Positions 20,113-30,199 are shown, counted from the first letter of the stretch. The stretch is DNA of 35,967 nt from Alphaproteobacteria bacterium (GCA_020851015.1 JADZDN010000181.1:1-35967); one strand, 5' to 3'. Translations and numbers: made by a program. Notes: generated by a model not told the origin, from the sequence alone.

Positions 20113-20640
20113 ATGGCGAACGTCAGGATGACCAAGGCCACGGCCTCGCGCGGCAGCTTCGTCACCGCGGCCGGGACTCGCTACGGGGTTTCCCGCAGCG
20201 GAAAACTACTGATCGCCGACACGGACGCCTTGGAGGCGATGGCGGCAGAGTTCGAGGTCGAGCGCATGGAGGGGGCAGGCGCCCCGACCAGCGGCACCAC
20301 CGGCGCGGGCATCGCGCCGATCGGGTCGGTCTATTACGACACCACCAACAAGGTGGAGTACATCAACGAGGGAACCAAGGCTTCGCCGACGTGGCGGCGC
20401 AAGCGTTCCATCATCAAGCAGGCGGTGGTGGCCGGCGGGTCAGCCGGTGACTTCACCGTCACGGGCATCGCGACGACAGACCGCTTGGTCGGCGTGATCT
20501 ACTTCACCAAGTCGACCAACCTGACTGCCGTGACCGATCTCAGCAGCGAGTTCTCGATCACGGCTGCGAACACGATCAACAACGCGGCCGGCACCGCCAC
20601 CACCGGCGGCTATTTGCTGGTCACATACGAACAGCGCTGA
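20113..20640 (+). CDS. Head-fibre or decoration-like protein, 175 aa
   Basis: Starts at ATG 20113 after TGAGGAGCC. The N-terminal part (TKATASRGSFVTAAGTRYGV) is a short beta domain. The C-terminal domain (VTGIATTDRLVGVIYFTKST, then SITAANTINNAAGTATTGGY) is a beta-sandwich type seen in phage surface decorations, with LVTYEQR at the end. It is the last gene before a terminator, so it belongs to the head transcription unit. Attachment to the capsid is inferred. Confidence 0.6.
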   Translation: MANVRMTKATASRGSFVTAAGTRYGVSRSGKLLIADTDALEAMAAEFEVERMEGAGAPTSGTTGAGIAPIGSVYYDTTNKVEYINEGTKASPTWRRKRSIIKQAVVAGGSAGDFTVTGIATTDRLVGVIYFTKSTNLTAVTDLSSEFSITAANTINNAAGTATTGGYLLVTYEQR

Positions 20641-20710
20641 CGCGCTACGAGGTTCGCCGCACCCCGGCGAACGTGCCCTCCTTGGGCGTTTCCTCCCAGA
20701 CTTGCCCGTC

Positions 20711-20737
20711 CCCGCCCAACCCGGGGGCGGGCTTTTT
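20711..20737 (+). terminator. Rho-independent terminator between head and tail genes
   Basis: CCCGCCC (20711-20717) pairs with GGGCGGG (20725-20731) around a 7-nt loop and is followed by CTTTTT. Transcription of the head block should stop here. A GGTGCGTTGC element starts 5 nt downstream, as if to restart transcription. Confidence 0.75.
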
Positions 20738-20741
20738 CGTG

Positions 20742-20753
20742 GGTGCGTTGCCG
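20742..20753 (+). repeat. GGTGCGTTGC element, copy 6
   Basis: GGTGCGTTGCCG follows the terminator and lies 58 nt before ATG 20800. Its 3' half is the left arm of a nested hairpin: GTTGCCGC (20747-20754) pairs with GCGGCAAC (20779-20786), and GGTTTC pairs with GAAACC inside. AGGAGG follows at once. Confidence 0.75.
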
Positions 20754-20799
20754 CTGCCGGGGTTTCCCGTGAAACCTCGCGGCAACAGGAGGCGCGCGG

Positions 20800-21438
20800 A
20801 TGCCCCAGGCCTTCGTCATCGACAAGCTCGGCGTCATTATCCAGGCGCTGTCTCAGACCGGGAACAATATCGTCGCGACTGAGGAAGACGGCAGGGATGA
20901 GTGGCGCATCGCGTCAAGCGCCTACGACATGGCGCTGCCATATGCGATCGAGGGCGGCGACTGGAAGTTCAACACTGCCGTCGCGACGCTGACCCGGACA
21001 GGGACGCCGGACGACACCTCGTTCGCGGACGCCTACGCCAAGCCGGACGATCTGCTGCATCTGATCTGGGTCAGGCTCTCGGACGCTCAGGTCGAATACA
21101 GTGTCCTCGACAATCAGATCGTGCTCACCGCCAACGGCGGGACGGTGACGGCAAAGTACGTCAAGGCGCCGGCCATCGAGCGGGTGACGCCGACATTTTC
21201 GCTCGCGCTCACCACGTTCGTGATGTCTGGCATCTATCGCGGGCTCCACGAGGATCCGCAGCAGGCCGACAAGATGTGGGCGCAGGCCGAGAGCATCCTG
21301 CAGGCGGCGCGCACCCGGGCCGACCAGGAAGCGCCGAAGCGCGCCATGTTCAATTCCCGCATCACCATGTCGCGCCGTGTGCGGCGGCCGTGGCGGCCAT
21401 CGCCGTCCGGATGGGGCGGGACGGGGAGGGCGGAATGA
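20800..21438 (+). CDS. Tail tubular protein A (tail adaptor)
   Basis: A 212-aa protein matching the T7 gp11/tail tubular A family. It is helical at the N-terminus (ALSQTGNNIVATEEDGRDEW) and has the RIASSAYDMALPYAIEGGDW segment and a beta element with VLTANGGTVTAKYV. The C-terminus is Arg-rich. It should form the ring attaching the portal to the nozzle. AGGAGG is placed 8 nt before ATG 20800, just after the nested hairpin. The stop overlaps the next start. Confidence 0.8.
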   Translation: MPQAFVIDKLGVIIQALSQTGNNIVATEEDGRDEWRIASSAYDMALPYAIEGGDWKFNTAVATLTRTGTPDDTSFADAYAKPDDLLHLIWVRLSDAQVEYSVLDNQIVLTANGGTVTAKYVKAPAIERVTPTFSLALTTFVMSGIYRGLHEDPQQADKMWAQAESILQAARTRADQEAPKRAMFNSRITMSRRVRRPWRPSPSGWGGTGRAE

Positions 21439-22268
21439 TGCGCGCTCTGCTCCGAACGGTCCTCACGCTCGCCGCAGTGCTGGGGGCAGCCGCGGCGGCG
21501 CGCGCCCAGGTGGCCTATCCGGACGCCTCGGGGACGTCGGCCATCCCCGGCCAGGTGATCCTGTGCATCAGCAGCAGCAGCATCGCCGTCCCGTGCGACT
21601 CCACCAATCCGCTCACCGTGACGACCACCGCGCCGACGGGGACGCAGGACGTCAACCTGGACGAGATCGGCGGCACCACGGTCGCGACCGGCAACGGCGT
21701 CGCGGGCGCCGGCGCGCAGCGCGTGACCATCGCATCGGACAATACGCCGTTCGCTGTGAAGATCGACCAGACCACGCCGGGCACCACGAACAAGGTCTCG
21801 ATTGGCACGGACGGGACCGTGGCGGTCGGGACCGCGCTGCCGGCGGGCTCGAACTCGATCGGCACCGTGCAGCCGGGAAACACAGCCAACACCACGCCGT
21901 GGCGGGTGACGCCGCGCGGGTCGGTGCAGGACTGGACCTATTCGGCGGCGGCCGGTGGAATCGTTAACACCACCACCGCCGTGACCATCAAGACGGCCGG
22001 GTCCGGGTCCGACCGGAACTGCATCACCGGCCTGCAGGTGGCGGCTGAGGCGCTGGGGACCGCCACCGAATTGGTGCTGCGCGACGGATCGTCAGGCACG
22101 AACCTGTGGCGCGTCAAAATCGGAACCGGTGGCCTCGCCGGCGGGATGTCTGTGATGTTCCAGACTCCGCTTTGCGGCACGGCGGCGACGCTGCTCGAGG
22201 TGGCGACACTGACTGCGAGCGGAACCGGGGCCGTGTACGTGAACGCCCAAGGCTACACCGCGCCATGA
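21435..22268 (+). CDS. Secreted-looking beta-rich protein in the tail module, 277 aa
   Basis: ATG 21435 overlaps the previous stop. Residues 1-24 form a textbook Sec signal peptide with a hydrophobic core (LLRTVLTLAAVLGAAAA) and an ARA cleavage site before Gln25. The mature part is rich in Thr/Gly/Ala with repeated turns (TGTQDVNLDEIGGTTVATGN) and predicted beta structure, with two widely spaced Cys. A phage virion component would not normally need a signal peptide. It may instead be exported to modify the host surface. No family recognised. Confidence 0.65.
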   Translation: MMRALLRTVLTLAAVLGAAAAARAQVAYPDASGTSAIPGQVILCISSSSIAVPCDSTNPLTVTTTAPTGTQDVNLDEIGGTTVATGNGVAGAGAQRVTIASDNTPFAVKIDQTTPGTTNKVSIGTDGTVAVGTALPAGSNSIGTVQPGNTANTTPWRVTPRGSVQDWTYSAAAGGIVNTTTAVTIKTAGSGSDRNCITGLQVAAEALGTATELVLRDGSSGTNLWRVKIGTGGLAGGMSVMFQTPLCGTAATLLEVATLTASGTGAVYVNAQGYTAP

Positions 22269-24511
22269 TCCCGAAAATCGTCGATGTTCAGCGCGACTTC
22301 TCGGCCGGCGAGGTCAATGTCGACGGCAAGCGCAGCGAGGATCTTCCCGCGCTCAAGGCCGGCGCGCGCACCATGCGCAACTTCCGCATCCTGAGCTCGC
22401 GCAAAATCCAGCAGCGCCCCGGCCGCCGCGCCCTGTTTGTGCAGAGCGGCCGCGTCGATGAGGTGCGGATGGACGCCAGCCATGTGTTCAGGCTGTGCTT
22501 TGGAGCCGACGGGCATCTGCGTGTGCGCGACTCCGCAGGGGCGCAGGTCTTCGATCAGTCCGGATATTCGTGGGTGGCGTCCACCGTCGACGACATCCGC
22601 TGGGACGTCTACCAACTCAAGGTCTACATTACCTTCCCGGGCATGCGGCCGCAGGTTCTGACCTGGGACGGCGCGTCGACATGGACGGTGGCGGACTACG
22701 CCGAAACCGTCACGGCAGGATCGCAGAAAAAGACCCCATTCTATCGGCTGTCCCCGCAAGGGGTGACGATGCAGCCGGGCGCGGTGACGGGAACGGGCGT
22801 GTCGGTCACATTTTCGTCCGGCATGAACTTGTCGGCCTCTCACGTCGGCACGCGCATGCGCTTTTGCGGGAGGCAGGTGCAGATCGCCAGCGTGACAAAC
22901 GCCACCACCGGGACGATCGACATCAAGGAGCCGCTGCCGCCGGGGCAAACGGTGCTGTTCGCGGTCGACCCTGCGACCGTGTTCAATCTTGGCGAGCTGG
23001 TCCAAGGGAAAATTTCGGGGGCCATTGGCCAAGTCGTCGCGATCAACAGCGGCGCCAAGACGATCACGGTGCAGCTGCTTTCGGCCAATGTGTCGCAGGG
23101 GATCGACACCAGCCAGTCGGGCGGCGGGCCGGTTGCTGTCGTCGGGTTTTCCTCGGGCGAGGCGGTGATCGGCGCAGGCGGCTCGCTCATCGTCTCGACC
23201 GCGGCCGGCAGCGTGACCAACACCGTCCCGCAGGCCGTCACTTTCTGGGACGACGAGGTGATGAACTCTTTCCGCGGCTGGCCGCAGTCGGTGTCGGTTG
23301 ACCAGAACCGGCTCATCTTCTGCGATTTCCCAGCCCTGCCTCAAGGGATCGCGTGGTCCTATCTCGGCGTCCCGACCGACCTGCTGATCGGCGCCAATCC
23401 GAGTGACGGCTTTTTCGAGATCGCACCCAAGAAGTGCCGCGTCTACAACGTCGTGAACACCTACTCCGCCGCCGGTGACGAACTGGTGTTCACGTCGGCC
23501 GGCGTGTTCATGATCCCAATCTCGGCAAGCAACCCGCTCAGGCCCGGTTCGGTGCAGTTCCTGCCCCTCGGCATTCAGGCGGCGTCGTCGGCGCGGCCCG
23601 CGGTGACGCCCGAGAGCGTGGTCTTCCTCAACGCGAGCGGCACGAGCGTCGTGGCCGTGGTCGGGACCGGGCAGCAGACGCGGCCCTATATCACGCGCGA
23701 CATCAGCGAGTGGCACAGCCATTTGCTGGCGAGCCCGAAGGCGATTGCGATCACGGTTGGCGAAGGGACGTTCCCCGAGCGCTACATCCATGTGCTCAAT
23801 GGCGATGGTTCGCTGGCGGTGGGAAAGTACGACTCCGCGAAGGACTTCATCGGGTGGGTGCCGTGGACGTCCAGCGGCACGCCGAACTGGATTTCCGCGC
23901 TGGAATCGAACCTGCTGTTCACGACCGACTACACCGTCAACGTGGTCGCCGAGCGGATCGACGATACGGTCTATCTCGACGGCTCCATGCTGGTGAATGC
24001 CGCCCCCGCCGGGCTGGCTCCGGGCGGCGGCCAGGGGCCGCTTTGGTGGATTGCCGGCGGCTCGGTGGTGCTGATGGATGGGCTCACATTCAAGGGCACC
24101 TATGCGGTTGACGTGGACGGCAATCTGGTGCCGAACGACCCGGGCGAGGACCTGTCAAGCTCGACCCTTCTCGCAGGCAAAAGCTACGAGCCAGTGTTCG
24201 AACCGTTCCTCCCCAACCAAGAGGGCGGGGCCTCGGTGAAACAGCGGATGCGCCGACGCCGGATTTCCGAGGCGGCGCTTTCCGTGCAGAACTCGACCGG
24301 GTTCAAGGTGGAAGGGATTGCGCCGCTGCGGTATTTCCAGCGCGTGGCGCCCTACAATGTTGGCGAGAGCCAGGACGCGGCACCGCCTCTGCGCGAAGAC
24401 AGCTACACGTTCCGGCCGACCGGGCGGGACTACGACCCGCGGCTAGTTTTCACCAAAGACGTGCCCGGTCCCATCCGGATCGTCGAGTTTGGCGCGGAGG
24501 TCACGGTATGA
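22265..24511 (+). CDS. Tail tubular protein B (tail nozzle)
   Basis: A 748-aa protein from ATG 22265, the standard partner of tail tubular A in T7-like tails. The N-terminus (QRDFSAGEVNVDGKRSEDLP, then MRNFRILSSRKIQQRPGRR) is the conserved nozzle signature. The body is beta-rich with a WPQSVSVDQNRLIFCDFPAL segment near residue 340. The C-terminal region (IRIVEFGAEVTV) ends in beta strands. It forms the nozzle through which DNA passes. Its start overlaps the previous gene and its stop the next one. Confidence 0.85.
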   Translation: MIPKIVDVQRDFSAGEVNVDGKRSEDLPALKAGARTMRNFRILSSRKIQQRPGRRALFVQSGRVDEVRMDASHVFRLCFGADGHLRVRDSAGAQVFDQSGYSWVASTVDDIRWDVYQLKVYITFPGMRPQVLTWDGASTWTVADYAETVTAGSQKKTPFYRLSPQGVTMQPGAVTGTGVSVTFSSGMNLSASHVGTRMRFCGRQVQIASVTNATTGTIDIKEPLPPGQTVLFAVDPATVFNLGELVQGKISGAIGQVVAINSGAKTITVQLLSANVSQGIDTSQSGGGPVAVVGFSSGEAVIGAGGSLIVSTAAGSVTNTVPQAVTFWDDEVMNSFRGWPQSVSVDQNRLIFCDFPALPQGIAWSYLGVPTDLLIGANPSDGFFEIAPKKCRVYNVVNTYSAAGDELVFTSAGVFMIPISASNPLRPGSVQFLPLGIQAASSARPAVTPESVVFLNASGTSVVAVVGTGQQTRPYITRDISEWHSHLLASPKAIAITVGEGTFPERYIHVLNGDGSLAVGKYDSAKDFIGWVPWTSSGTPNWISALESNLLFTTDYTVNVVAERIDDTVYLDGSMLVNAAPAGLAPGGGQGPLWWIAGGSVVLMDGLTFKGTYAVDVDGNLVPNDPGEDLSSSTLLAGKSYEPVFEPFLPNQEGGASVKQRMRRRRISEAALSVQNSTGFKVEGIAPLRYFQRVAPYNVGESQDAAPPLREDSYTFRPTGRDYDPRLVFTKDVPGPIRIVEFGAEVTV

Positions 24512-24966
24512 CTGCGGCAGCAGGACCACTTTCTCTCATCTCGCTTGGGCTCAGTGCCGGCTCGACGCTGGTAAAGGGCGCGGGCGAAAAGGCCGCCGCC
24601 GACTTCAAGGCTGCGCAAGCCGAGCGCGCCGCCGAATATGGTCGCGTTCAGGCCGATCTCACCGACACGTCGATGCGCGAGAATCTGCGAACGACGCTGG
24701 GCAACATCGACGCTATCCGGGCCGCCGGATTTGTCGACCCGACATCGCCAACCACGGCGGCGATCGAGGATCGGCAGACCCAGCTTTCGGATCGCGCGCG
24801 CACCGCAAAAGTCGGCTCGATCCGCGCGCAAGCGGCGGACGATCAGGCGGGAGCGGATTATCTGCGGCAGATGGGCGACTACTCCCTGCTCGCCGCCGGC
24901 GGCGGGGCCGCAGCCAAACTGGCCGGAGGCTTCGGCAAGGGCAACTTTGGGTTCGGGAGTCTCTGA
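24508..24966 (+). CDS. Internal virion protein, small (gp14-like), 152 aa
   Basis: An N-terminal hydrophobic helix (LSLISLGLSAGSTLVKGAG), long Ala-rich amphipathic helices (EKAAADFKAAQAERAAEYGR), and a Gly-rich C-terminus match the layout of T7 gp14-type ejection proteins, although sequence identity is not claimed. Place after the nozzle gene and before two large helical proteins supports the role. It would form part of the ejected pore through the host envelope. Confidence 0.65.
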   Translation: MTAAAGPLSLISLGLSAGSTLVKGAGEKAAADFKAAQAERAAEYGRVQADLTDTSMRENLRTTLGNIDAIRAAGFVDPTSPTTAAIEDRQTQLSDRARTAKVGSIRAQAADDQAGADYLRQMGDYSLLAAGGGAAAKLAGGFGKGNFGFGSL

Positions 24967-26564
24967 TGGTCGATCTGCCGAGCGTATCCACTGAGGCGCC
25001 GCACATCCAGGCCCCGCACTCGCGGGTGACGGCGGCTGACATTTCCTCGCCATACCGCGACCTGGCGGCCGCCATGGCCACAGGAGCGCACGAGGCGGGG
25101 GCGGTAGCCAACCTGCAGGCCGAGCGCGCCGGGTTCCGCGCGGTCTCGACCGACAAGGAGGGCAACATCCAAGTCGAATCCGCTCCCATCGTGGGCGAGG
25201 CGGCAGACCATTACCGCAAGGCCGTCAAGATGGCGGCGCTTGTGCAGGGAGAGGGTGTGGCGCGGCGCGACATGATCGCGATGCGGCTGAAATTCGAGGG
25301 CGACCCGGAGGGCTATACCAAGGCGCTTGAGGCCTACAAGGCCGAGAAGATCAAGCAATATGACCAGGCGGCTGGCCCGGAGGTTGGGCTGGCGATTGGG
25401 CGCATCATCGACCGGTCCGGGACCCAGGTTTATCGCGGCATCCTCAATCAGAAGCGCCGCTCTGACATCAGCGGCAGCAAGGATGCGCTGCTGGGGCGGG
25501 CGGAGGCTTATGGCGAGGACATCGCGACCTTGAGTGAGTCCGGCGCGACGAACACGCCGGAGTTCGCCCAACACGTCGCCGACTACCGGGCCGTGCTCAA
25601 GGAGGCCGCCGACAACCCACTGATCGATTTCACGCCCGAGCAGGCCACTGCGCATTTCGACCGCACCATGACCCGCGCCAAGGAGGCGGGGTTTGTGGGC
25701 GGCGTGCGGCAAGCCTATGCGGCTGGTGGCCCCGAGGCGGCGCAGGAGCATATCGACGAGCACTTACCTGCGGCATTCCCGGCGCTCGACCGCAGCCGGC
25801 TAGCGGCGCGTGCGGAGCAGGAGATCGATGCCCTTGAGGCCAAGGCTGACCGCTTGGAGATCGACCGGGCGCGAGCCCCGCTCATCGCGCGCGAGTCGCG
25901 CGAGCAGGAGGGCTTCCAGCGCCTGGCGAGCGGCGACATGACACAAGGCTGGCTCGACCGCTACGGCGACGAGATCAGCGTCGAGAACAGGCACCGGTTC
26001 ACGCTGGCAGCCGAGGCGCCTGGCGGCGACCGCACCGACCCGGCTGCCGGCGCCACGCTGACCATGGCCGCCCTGGACGACCCGAAGGGCGCGCTGGGGC
26101 TCGCTGCGGACGCGCTGGTGTCCGGGCAGGTCACGCGCGGCGACTATGCGGCCGCCAACCGCTTCGCCAACCAGGTCGCGGCCGACGCCACCAAGCGGCC
26201 GTGGGCCAACGATCTGCGACGCAACGTGGCGCAGGTCGTGATGGGGGAGCGCGCAGCGCAACGCGGCGGCGCCCTGAGCGAGGTCAGCGAGTGGCTGGCC
26301 GCCAACCCGGACGCCCCGCCGGCCGAGGCGCGCAAATACGCCGACGAGGCGGTGGCGCAGCACGTCGCCCAGGATCGCCGTACTCTCCGCGCCAGCCTCC
26401 CACCGCTGCGCTTTGCCGGCGTCCCGGCCGATCCTGCCACCGTGGCGCAGGCGCACTCAGCGGCCATTGGCGAGGCCGTGGCGGGCCGTATCGGGTTGTC
26501 CGACCTGGTGGCGCAAACGCGGCTGGCCGCGCAGTGGCGCGATGCCGTAAGCAAGGACGCCTGA
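24966..26564 (+). CDS. Internal virion protein, middle (gp15-like), 532 aa
   Basis: ATG 24966 shares a base with the previous TGA. The chain is nearly all helical and rich in Ala/Glu/Arg (FGAHVADYRAVLKEA-type helices), as for podovirus internal core proteins, with no catalytic motif seen. Gene order small, middle, large internal protein is the same as T7 gp14-15-16. It probably coats DNA during ejection or forms a tube in the periplasm. Confidence 0.65.
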   Translation: MVDLPSVSTEAPHIQAPHSRVTAADISSPYRDLAAAMATGAHEAGAVANLQAERAGFRAVSTDKEGNIQVESAPIVGEAADHYRKAVKMAALVQGEGVARRDMIAMRLKFEGDPEGYTKALEAYKAEKIKQYDQAAGPEVGLAIGRIIDRSGTQVYRGILNQKRRSDISGSKDALLGRAEAYGEDIATLSESGATNTPEFAQHVADYRAVLKEAADNPLIDFTPEQATAHFDRTMTRAKEAGFVGGVRQAYAAGGPEAAQEHIDEHLPAAFPALDRSRLAARAEQEIDALEAKADRLEIDRARAPLIARESREQEGFQRLASGDMTQGWLDRYGDEISVENRHRFTLAAEAPGGDRTDPAAGATLTMAALDDPKGALGLAADALVSGQVTRGDYAAANRFANQVAADATKRPWANDLRRNVAQVVMGERAAQRGGALSEVSEWLAANPDAPPAEARKYADEAVAQHVAQDRRTLRASLPPLRFAGVPADPATVAQAHSAAIGEAVAGRIGLSDLVAQTRLAAQWRDAVSKDA

Positions 26565-26565
26565 C

Positions 26566-29500
26566 ATGGTTCTGCGCATCACCGTCACGCCGCAGGGCAC
26601 CAAGGAGGCCCCGCTGCCGCCGAGCGGCGACGCTGCGTCGCCGACGGAGTTCGGCCGCTTCGACGACGCGCCGGAGGACTTCGCACCCGAGTTGCTGCGC
26701 AACCTGAGCGAACGCGCTGATCTGATGACGGCCGCCGGGGCGCTCGCGCAGCAGGGCCACGACCCCCAGGACGCGCTGGTGGCGATGCACCAAGCCGGCA
26801 CGCTCGGAGACAACCGGGTGGCGCAGGGTACGGCCGAGAGCATCATGGACTGGCGCAAATTGCGCGACATGGCGCTCGGGACCGCGAAGGATATCGCGAT
26901 TGGCGGCACCGAACTGCCGATGCAGGCGCTCGGCGGTGCCCGCGATGCCGCGCAGGCGGCGATCAACGGCATCGGCGCCATCGGCGACTGGCTGAACGCG
27001 AACGTGGCCGACCTGGACGCGATGGTAGGGCTCCCGCCCAAGGCGGGCCAGAAAACCACTATGCCGCAACTGCCGACCGTGGGGCCGGCCAAGAGCACCA
27101 CCGGCGGGGTGATCCGCAGCGTGGCGCAGTTCCTCACCGGGTTCGCGGGGGCCGGGAAGGTGCTGGGCGCGGCCGGCAAGGCCGAAAGCGTCGGCGGGGC
27201 TCTGGCGGCGTCCGCCGGCAAGGGCGCGATCGCCGACTTCGCCGCGTTCGACGGCCACGAAAAGCGACTGTCGGACCTGATCCAGTCCGTGCCGGCGCTG
27301 CGCAATCCGGTGAACGAATTCCTATCGTCGAAGGAGGGTGACACCGAGCTCGATAGCCGCTTCAAGCGGGCTGTGGAGGGCCTGGGGCTGGGCGCGGCGA
27401 CCGAGGGCTTGGTCCTGAGCCTGCGAGCGATCCGGGCGGCCCGGCAGGCCAAGGCCGCCTCGGAAGGTCAACCGGTGGCCGCCCAAGCGGCAGAGGAAGC
27501 CGCCAAGAAGCCGCTGCCGATGAACCTGCTGGGGGATGCGGCGGACGGCGCGCCGCTGACCGCGCGCGCCACCGCCAAGGCCAGTGCGGCATCGAAGGCG
27601 ACCGAGACCGGCGTTCCCGACGACGTGGCGGCGCGGGCGCTGACCGAGAAGGGCTTCGTGCCCCTCGACGCCAAGCGCGACGTGTTCGTGAATTGGGCGC
27701 GCATCAACACCGACGTCGACGTCAAGCGCGTGATCCAGGACGTGGCGGACGCCTTCAAGGGCGATGTCGACGCGGCGCGGCGTGGCGTGCGCACGAATAT
27801 CGAGACGGTGGCGGACGCGGCCAAGGTGGACGCCTGGGAGACGCTGCTGGCGCGCCGCAAGGGCGGCACCATGAACGCCGAGGAATCGGTGGCGGTGCGG
27901 CAACTGTGGGAGGCGTCCGGGCGCAAGCTGCTTGAGGTCGCAGAAAAGGCCGCCACGGTCCCGACCCCGGAAAACCTCTACCAGTTCCGCAAGATGCTCG
28001 CGACGCATTACGCCGTGCAGAATGAGGTCATCGCGACCCGCACCGAGACTGCGCGCGCCCTGCAATCCTGGGCGATCCCGGCCGGCGGCTCCAAGCTGCA
28101 GATGCAGTCGATCGAGGACATGCTGAACAAATACGGCGGCGCGGAAGCCAATCTGGAGTTCGCGCGCCGGGTGGCGTCGCTCAAGAACGTCCCGAACGGC
28201 ATCGGCGCCCTGGACGAAATCGCGCAGAAGGGGGCGCTTGGCAAATCGCTCGACGTCTTCAAGGAAGTCTGGGTCAACGCGCTGTTGTCCGGACCCAAGA
28301 CCCACATGGTCAACATGATCTCGAATTCGGCGGTGGCCGGGTTGCAAATGATCGAGCGGGCGGGCGCGGCGCGGTGGTCGCAGACTTTCGGCACCGGAGA
28401 CCTTCCGATCGGCGAGGCGGCGGCGCAGTGGTTCGGGCTCACTCACGGCATCCGCGACGCATTCCGCAACATGGCGCAGTCGGCCCGAACGGGCCAGTCC
28501 GGGTTCGGAACCGGCAAGGTGGAGCTGCCGTTCGAGCGCGCCATCGCCTCCGGCCATCTCGGTCTCAACCCGGAGACGTGGCTGGGCCGCGGTGTGGACG
28601 CGCTCGGCACGGTGGTGAACACGCCCGGGCGCGCGTTGACCGCGGCGGACGAATTCTACAAGACCATCGGCTACCGCATGGAGCTGCACGCGCAGGCGTT
28701 CCGCACGGCCTCGCGTGAGATCGCCGACGGCAAGCTGGCGCGCGGCGACATCAAGGACAGGATCGCCGACATCGTGGCCAACCCTCCGGACAATATCAAA
28801 CTGGCTGCCATCGACCAGGCCGCCTACCAGACCTTCACGTCGTCGCCCGGCAAATGGGTGCAGATGCTCGGGCGCATCGACCACGAACTCAGCCACGGCA
28901 GCCCGGCGGCGCAATTCGGGTCGCTTGGGATGCGCATCCTGCTGCCGTTCCGCAACACGCCCGCCAACATCATGAAGTTCTCGTTCGAGCGCACGCCGCT
29001 GGCGCCTCTGATGACGCGCTATCGCGACTCCATCGCCGCCGGCGGGGCGGAAGCCGACCTCGCGCGCACCCGCATGGCGCTCGGGACCATGACGATGGCC
29101 ATGGCTTTCGACCTCGCCTCCGACGGGCACATCACCGGCTCCGGCCCGCCGAAGGGGTCGGAACACGCCTCCGAACGCGCGGCGCTCTATCGCACCGGCT
29201 GGCGGCCGTATTCAGTCAAGATCGGCGACCGCTATTTCGCCTACAACCGGATCGACCCCACGGGGTTCATGCTGGGCCTGGGCGCCGACATCGCCGAGGC
29301 CGTTCAGAACATGGATGCAGCCGACGAGCACACCTCGGCGGAAATCCAGAAGGCCATGTTCGCCGCGGCCATGTCGGCCGGCAACAACGTGATGTCGAAA
29401 AGCTGGTTCCGAGGCGTCGGCGACCTGATGCAGGCCATGACAGGGTCGGAGCGGCAGGGCTCGAACTATGTCGAGAAGACCGTGAGCTCGTTGTTCGTGC

Positions 29501-30174
29501 CGTCGATCGTTAATGAGGTGCGGACGCAGATCGACCCCTACATGCGCGAAACGCACGACATGGTGTCGAAGGTCAAGAGCCGGCTGCCGTACCTGTCGCG
29601 CGACCTGCCGCTCAACCGCGACCTGTACGGCCGGCCGCGCAGCTACGAGTCCGGCCTCGGACAGACTTTCGACACGCTGTCTCCGATCTATTCGACCAAG
29701 GATAATCCCGAGCCGATCGACACCGAAATCCTCGACCAGGGCATTTCGTTCGGCACACCGCCGCGCAAGATCGGCGACGTCAAGCTGGCATTCAAACCGG
29801 CGATCTATTCGCGTTTCCTCGAGCTGCAGGGCCAGGTCAAGCCGTCCGAAATGGACGCACCCAAGCTGGTGCAGAAGTACGGCGACCTGCCGCTGCTGCA
29901 AGTGCTCAACGGCATCGTGACCGGCGACCATCCGCTCAGCGCCGAGTACAAGCAGATCGAGGACGCGGACGACAAGAAGAAGTTCTTCGACAAGATCCTG
30001 CAGGACTACCGCCGCGCGGCGCGCGTGCAGGTCGTGACCGAAAATCCGAAGGACTTCCCCGACATGGAGGACTGGCTGGCGCGCGAGGGCCGCCGGGTCG
30101 GGCGCGGCCAGGCCGTGGAGGCCATGGCGCCGCCAGGCGAGAAGCCGCGCCGCAAGCACAGGCGCAAGGAATAG
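26566..30174 (+). CDS. Large internal virion protein (gp16-like), 1202 aa
   Basis: The longest gene in the window. It begins with disordered acidic sequence, has helix-rich arrays, and a segment NALLSGPKTHMVNMISNSAV (about 575-595) that I recognise in large polyvalent or ejection proteins of Rhizobiales podoviruses. A second hydrophobic region follows, and the C-terminus is strongly basic (RKHRRKE). No SLT or lysozyme motif was found, so unlike T7 gp16 it may rely on other enzymes to cross the wall. It is expected to be ejected with the DNA. Confidence 0.7.
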   Translation: MVLRITVTPQGTKEAPLPPSGDAASPTEFGRFDDAPEDFAPELLRNLSERADLMTAAGALAQQGHDPQDALVAMHQAGTLGDNRVAQGTAESIMDWRKLRDMALGTAKDIAIGGTELPMQALGGARDAAQAAINGIGAIGDWLNANVADLDAMVGLPPKAGQKTTMPQLPTVGPAKSTTGGVIRSVAQFLTGFAGAGKVLGAAGKAESVGGALAASAGKGAIADFAAFDGHEKRLSDLIQSVPALRNPVNEFLSSKEGDTELDSRFKRAVEGLGLGAATEGLVLSLRAIRAARQAKAASEGQPVAAQAAEEAAKKPLPMNLLGDAADGAPLTARATAKASAASKATETGVPDDVAARALTEKGFVPLDAKRDVFVNWARINTDVDVKRVIQDVADAFKGDVDAARRGVRTNIETVADAAKVDAWETLLARRKGGTMNAEESVAVRQLWEASGRKLLEVAEKAATVPTPENLYQFRKMLATHYAVQNEVIATRTETARALQSWAIPAGGSKLQMQSIEDMLNKYGGAEANLEFARRVASLKNVPNGIGALDEIAQKGALGKSLDVFKEVWVNALLSGPKTHMVNMISNSAVAGLQMIERAGAARWSQTFGTGDLPIGEAAAQWFGLTHGIRDAFRNMAQSARTGQSGFGTGKVELPFERAIASGHLGLNPETWLGRGVDALGTVVNTPGRALTAADEFYKTIGYRMELHAQAFRTASREIADGKLARGDIKDRIADIVANPPDNIKLAAIDQAAYQTFTSSPGKWVQMLGRIDHELSHGSPAAQFGSLGMRILLPFRNTPANIMKFSFERTPLAPLMTRYRDSIAAGGAEADLARTRMALGTMTMAMAFDLASDGHITGSGPPKGSEHASERAALYRTGWRPYSVKIGDRYFAYNRIDPTGFMLGLGADIAEAVQNMDAADEHTSAEIQKAMFAAAMSAGNNVMSKSWFRGVGDLMQAMTGSERQGSNYVEKTVSSLFVPSIVNEVRTQIDPYMRETHDMVSKVKSRLPYLSRDLPLNRDLYGRPRSYESGLGQTFDTLSPIYSTKDNPEPIDTEILDQGISFGTPPRKIGDVKLAFKPAIYSRFLELQGQVKPSEMDAPKLVQKYGDLPLLQVLNGIVTGDHPLSAEYKQIEDADDKKKFFDKILQDYRRAARVQVVTENPKDFPDMEDWLAREGRRVGRGQAVEAMAPPGEKPRRKHRRKE

Positions 30175-30185
30175 CCTCGGCGCCG

Positions 30186-30199
30186 GGTGCGTTGCCGGG
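30186..30199 (+). repeat. GGTGCGTTGC element, copy 7
   Basis: GGTGCGTTGCCGGG begins 12 nt after the stop of the large internal protein and 42 nt before the fibre ATG. A GAGA-loop hairpin follows directly. Confidence 0.75.

Noticed and set aside
27322..29166. A 614-codon antisense open frame across the large internal virion protein
   Set aside because: It is a shadow of the GC-rich sense gene: Arg/Gly/Val-rich, no motifs, and opposite to the operon. Similar long frames opposite the nozzle, portal and fibre genes were rejected for the same reason.
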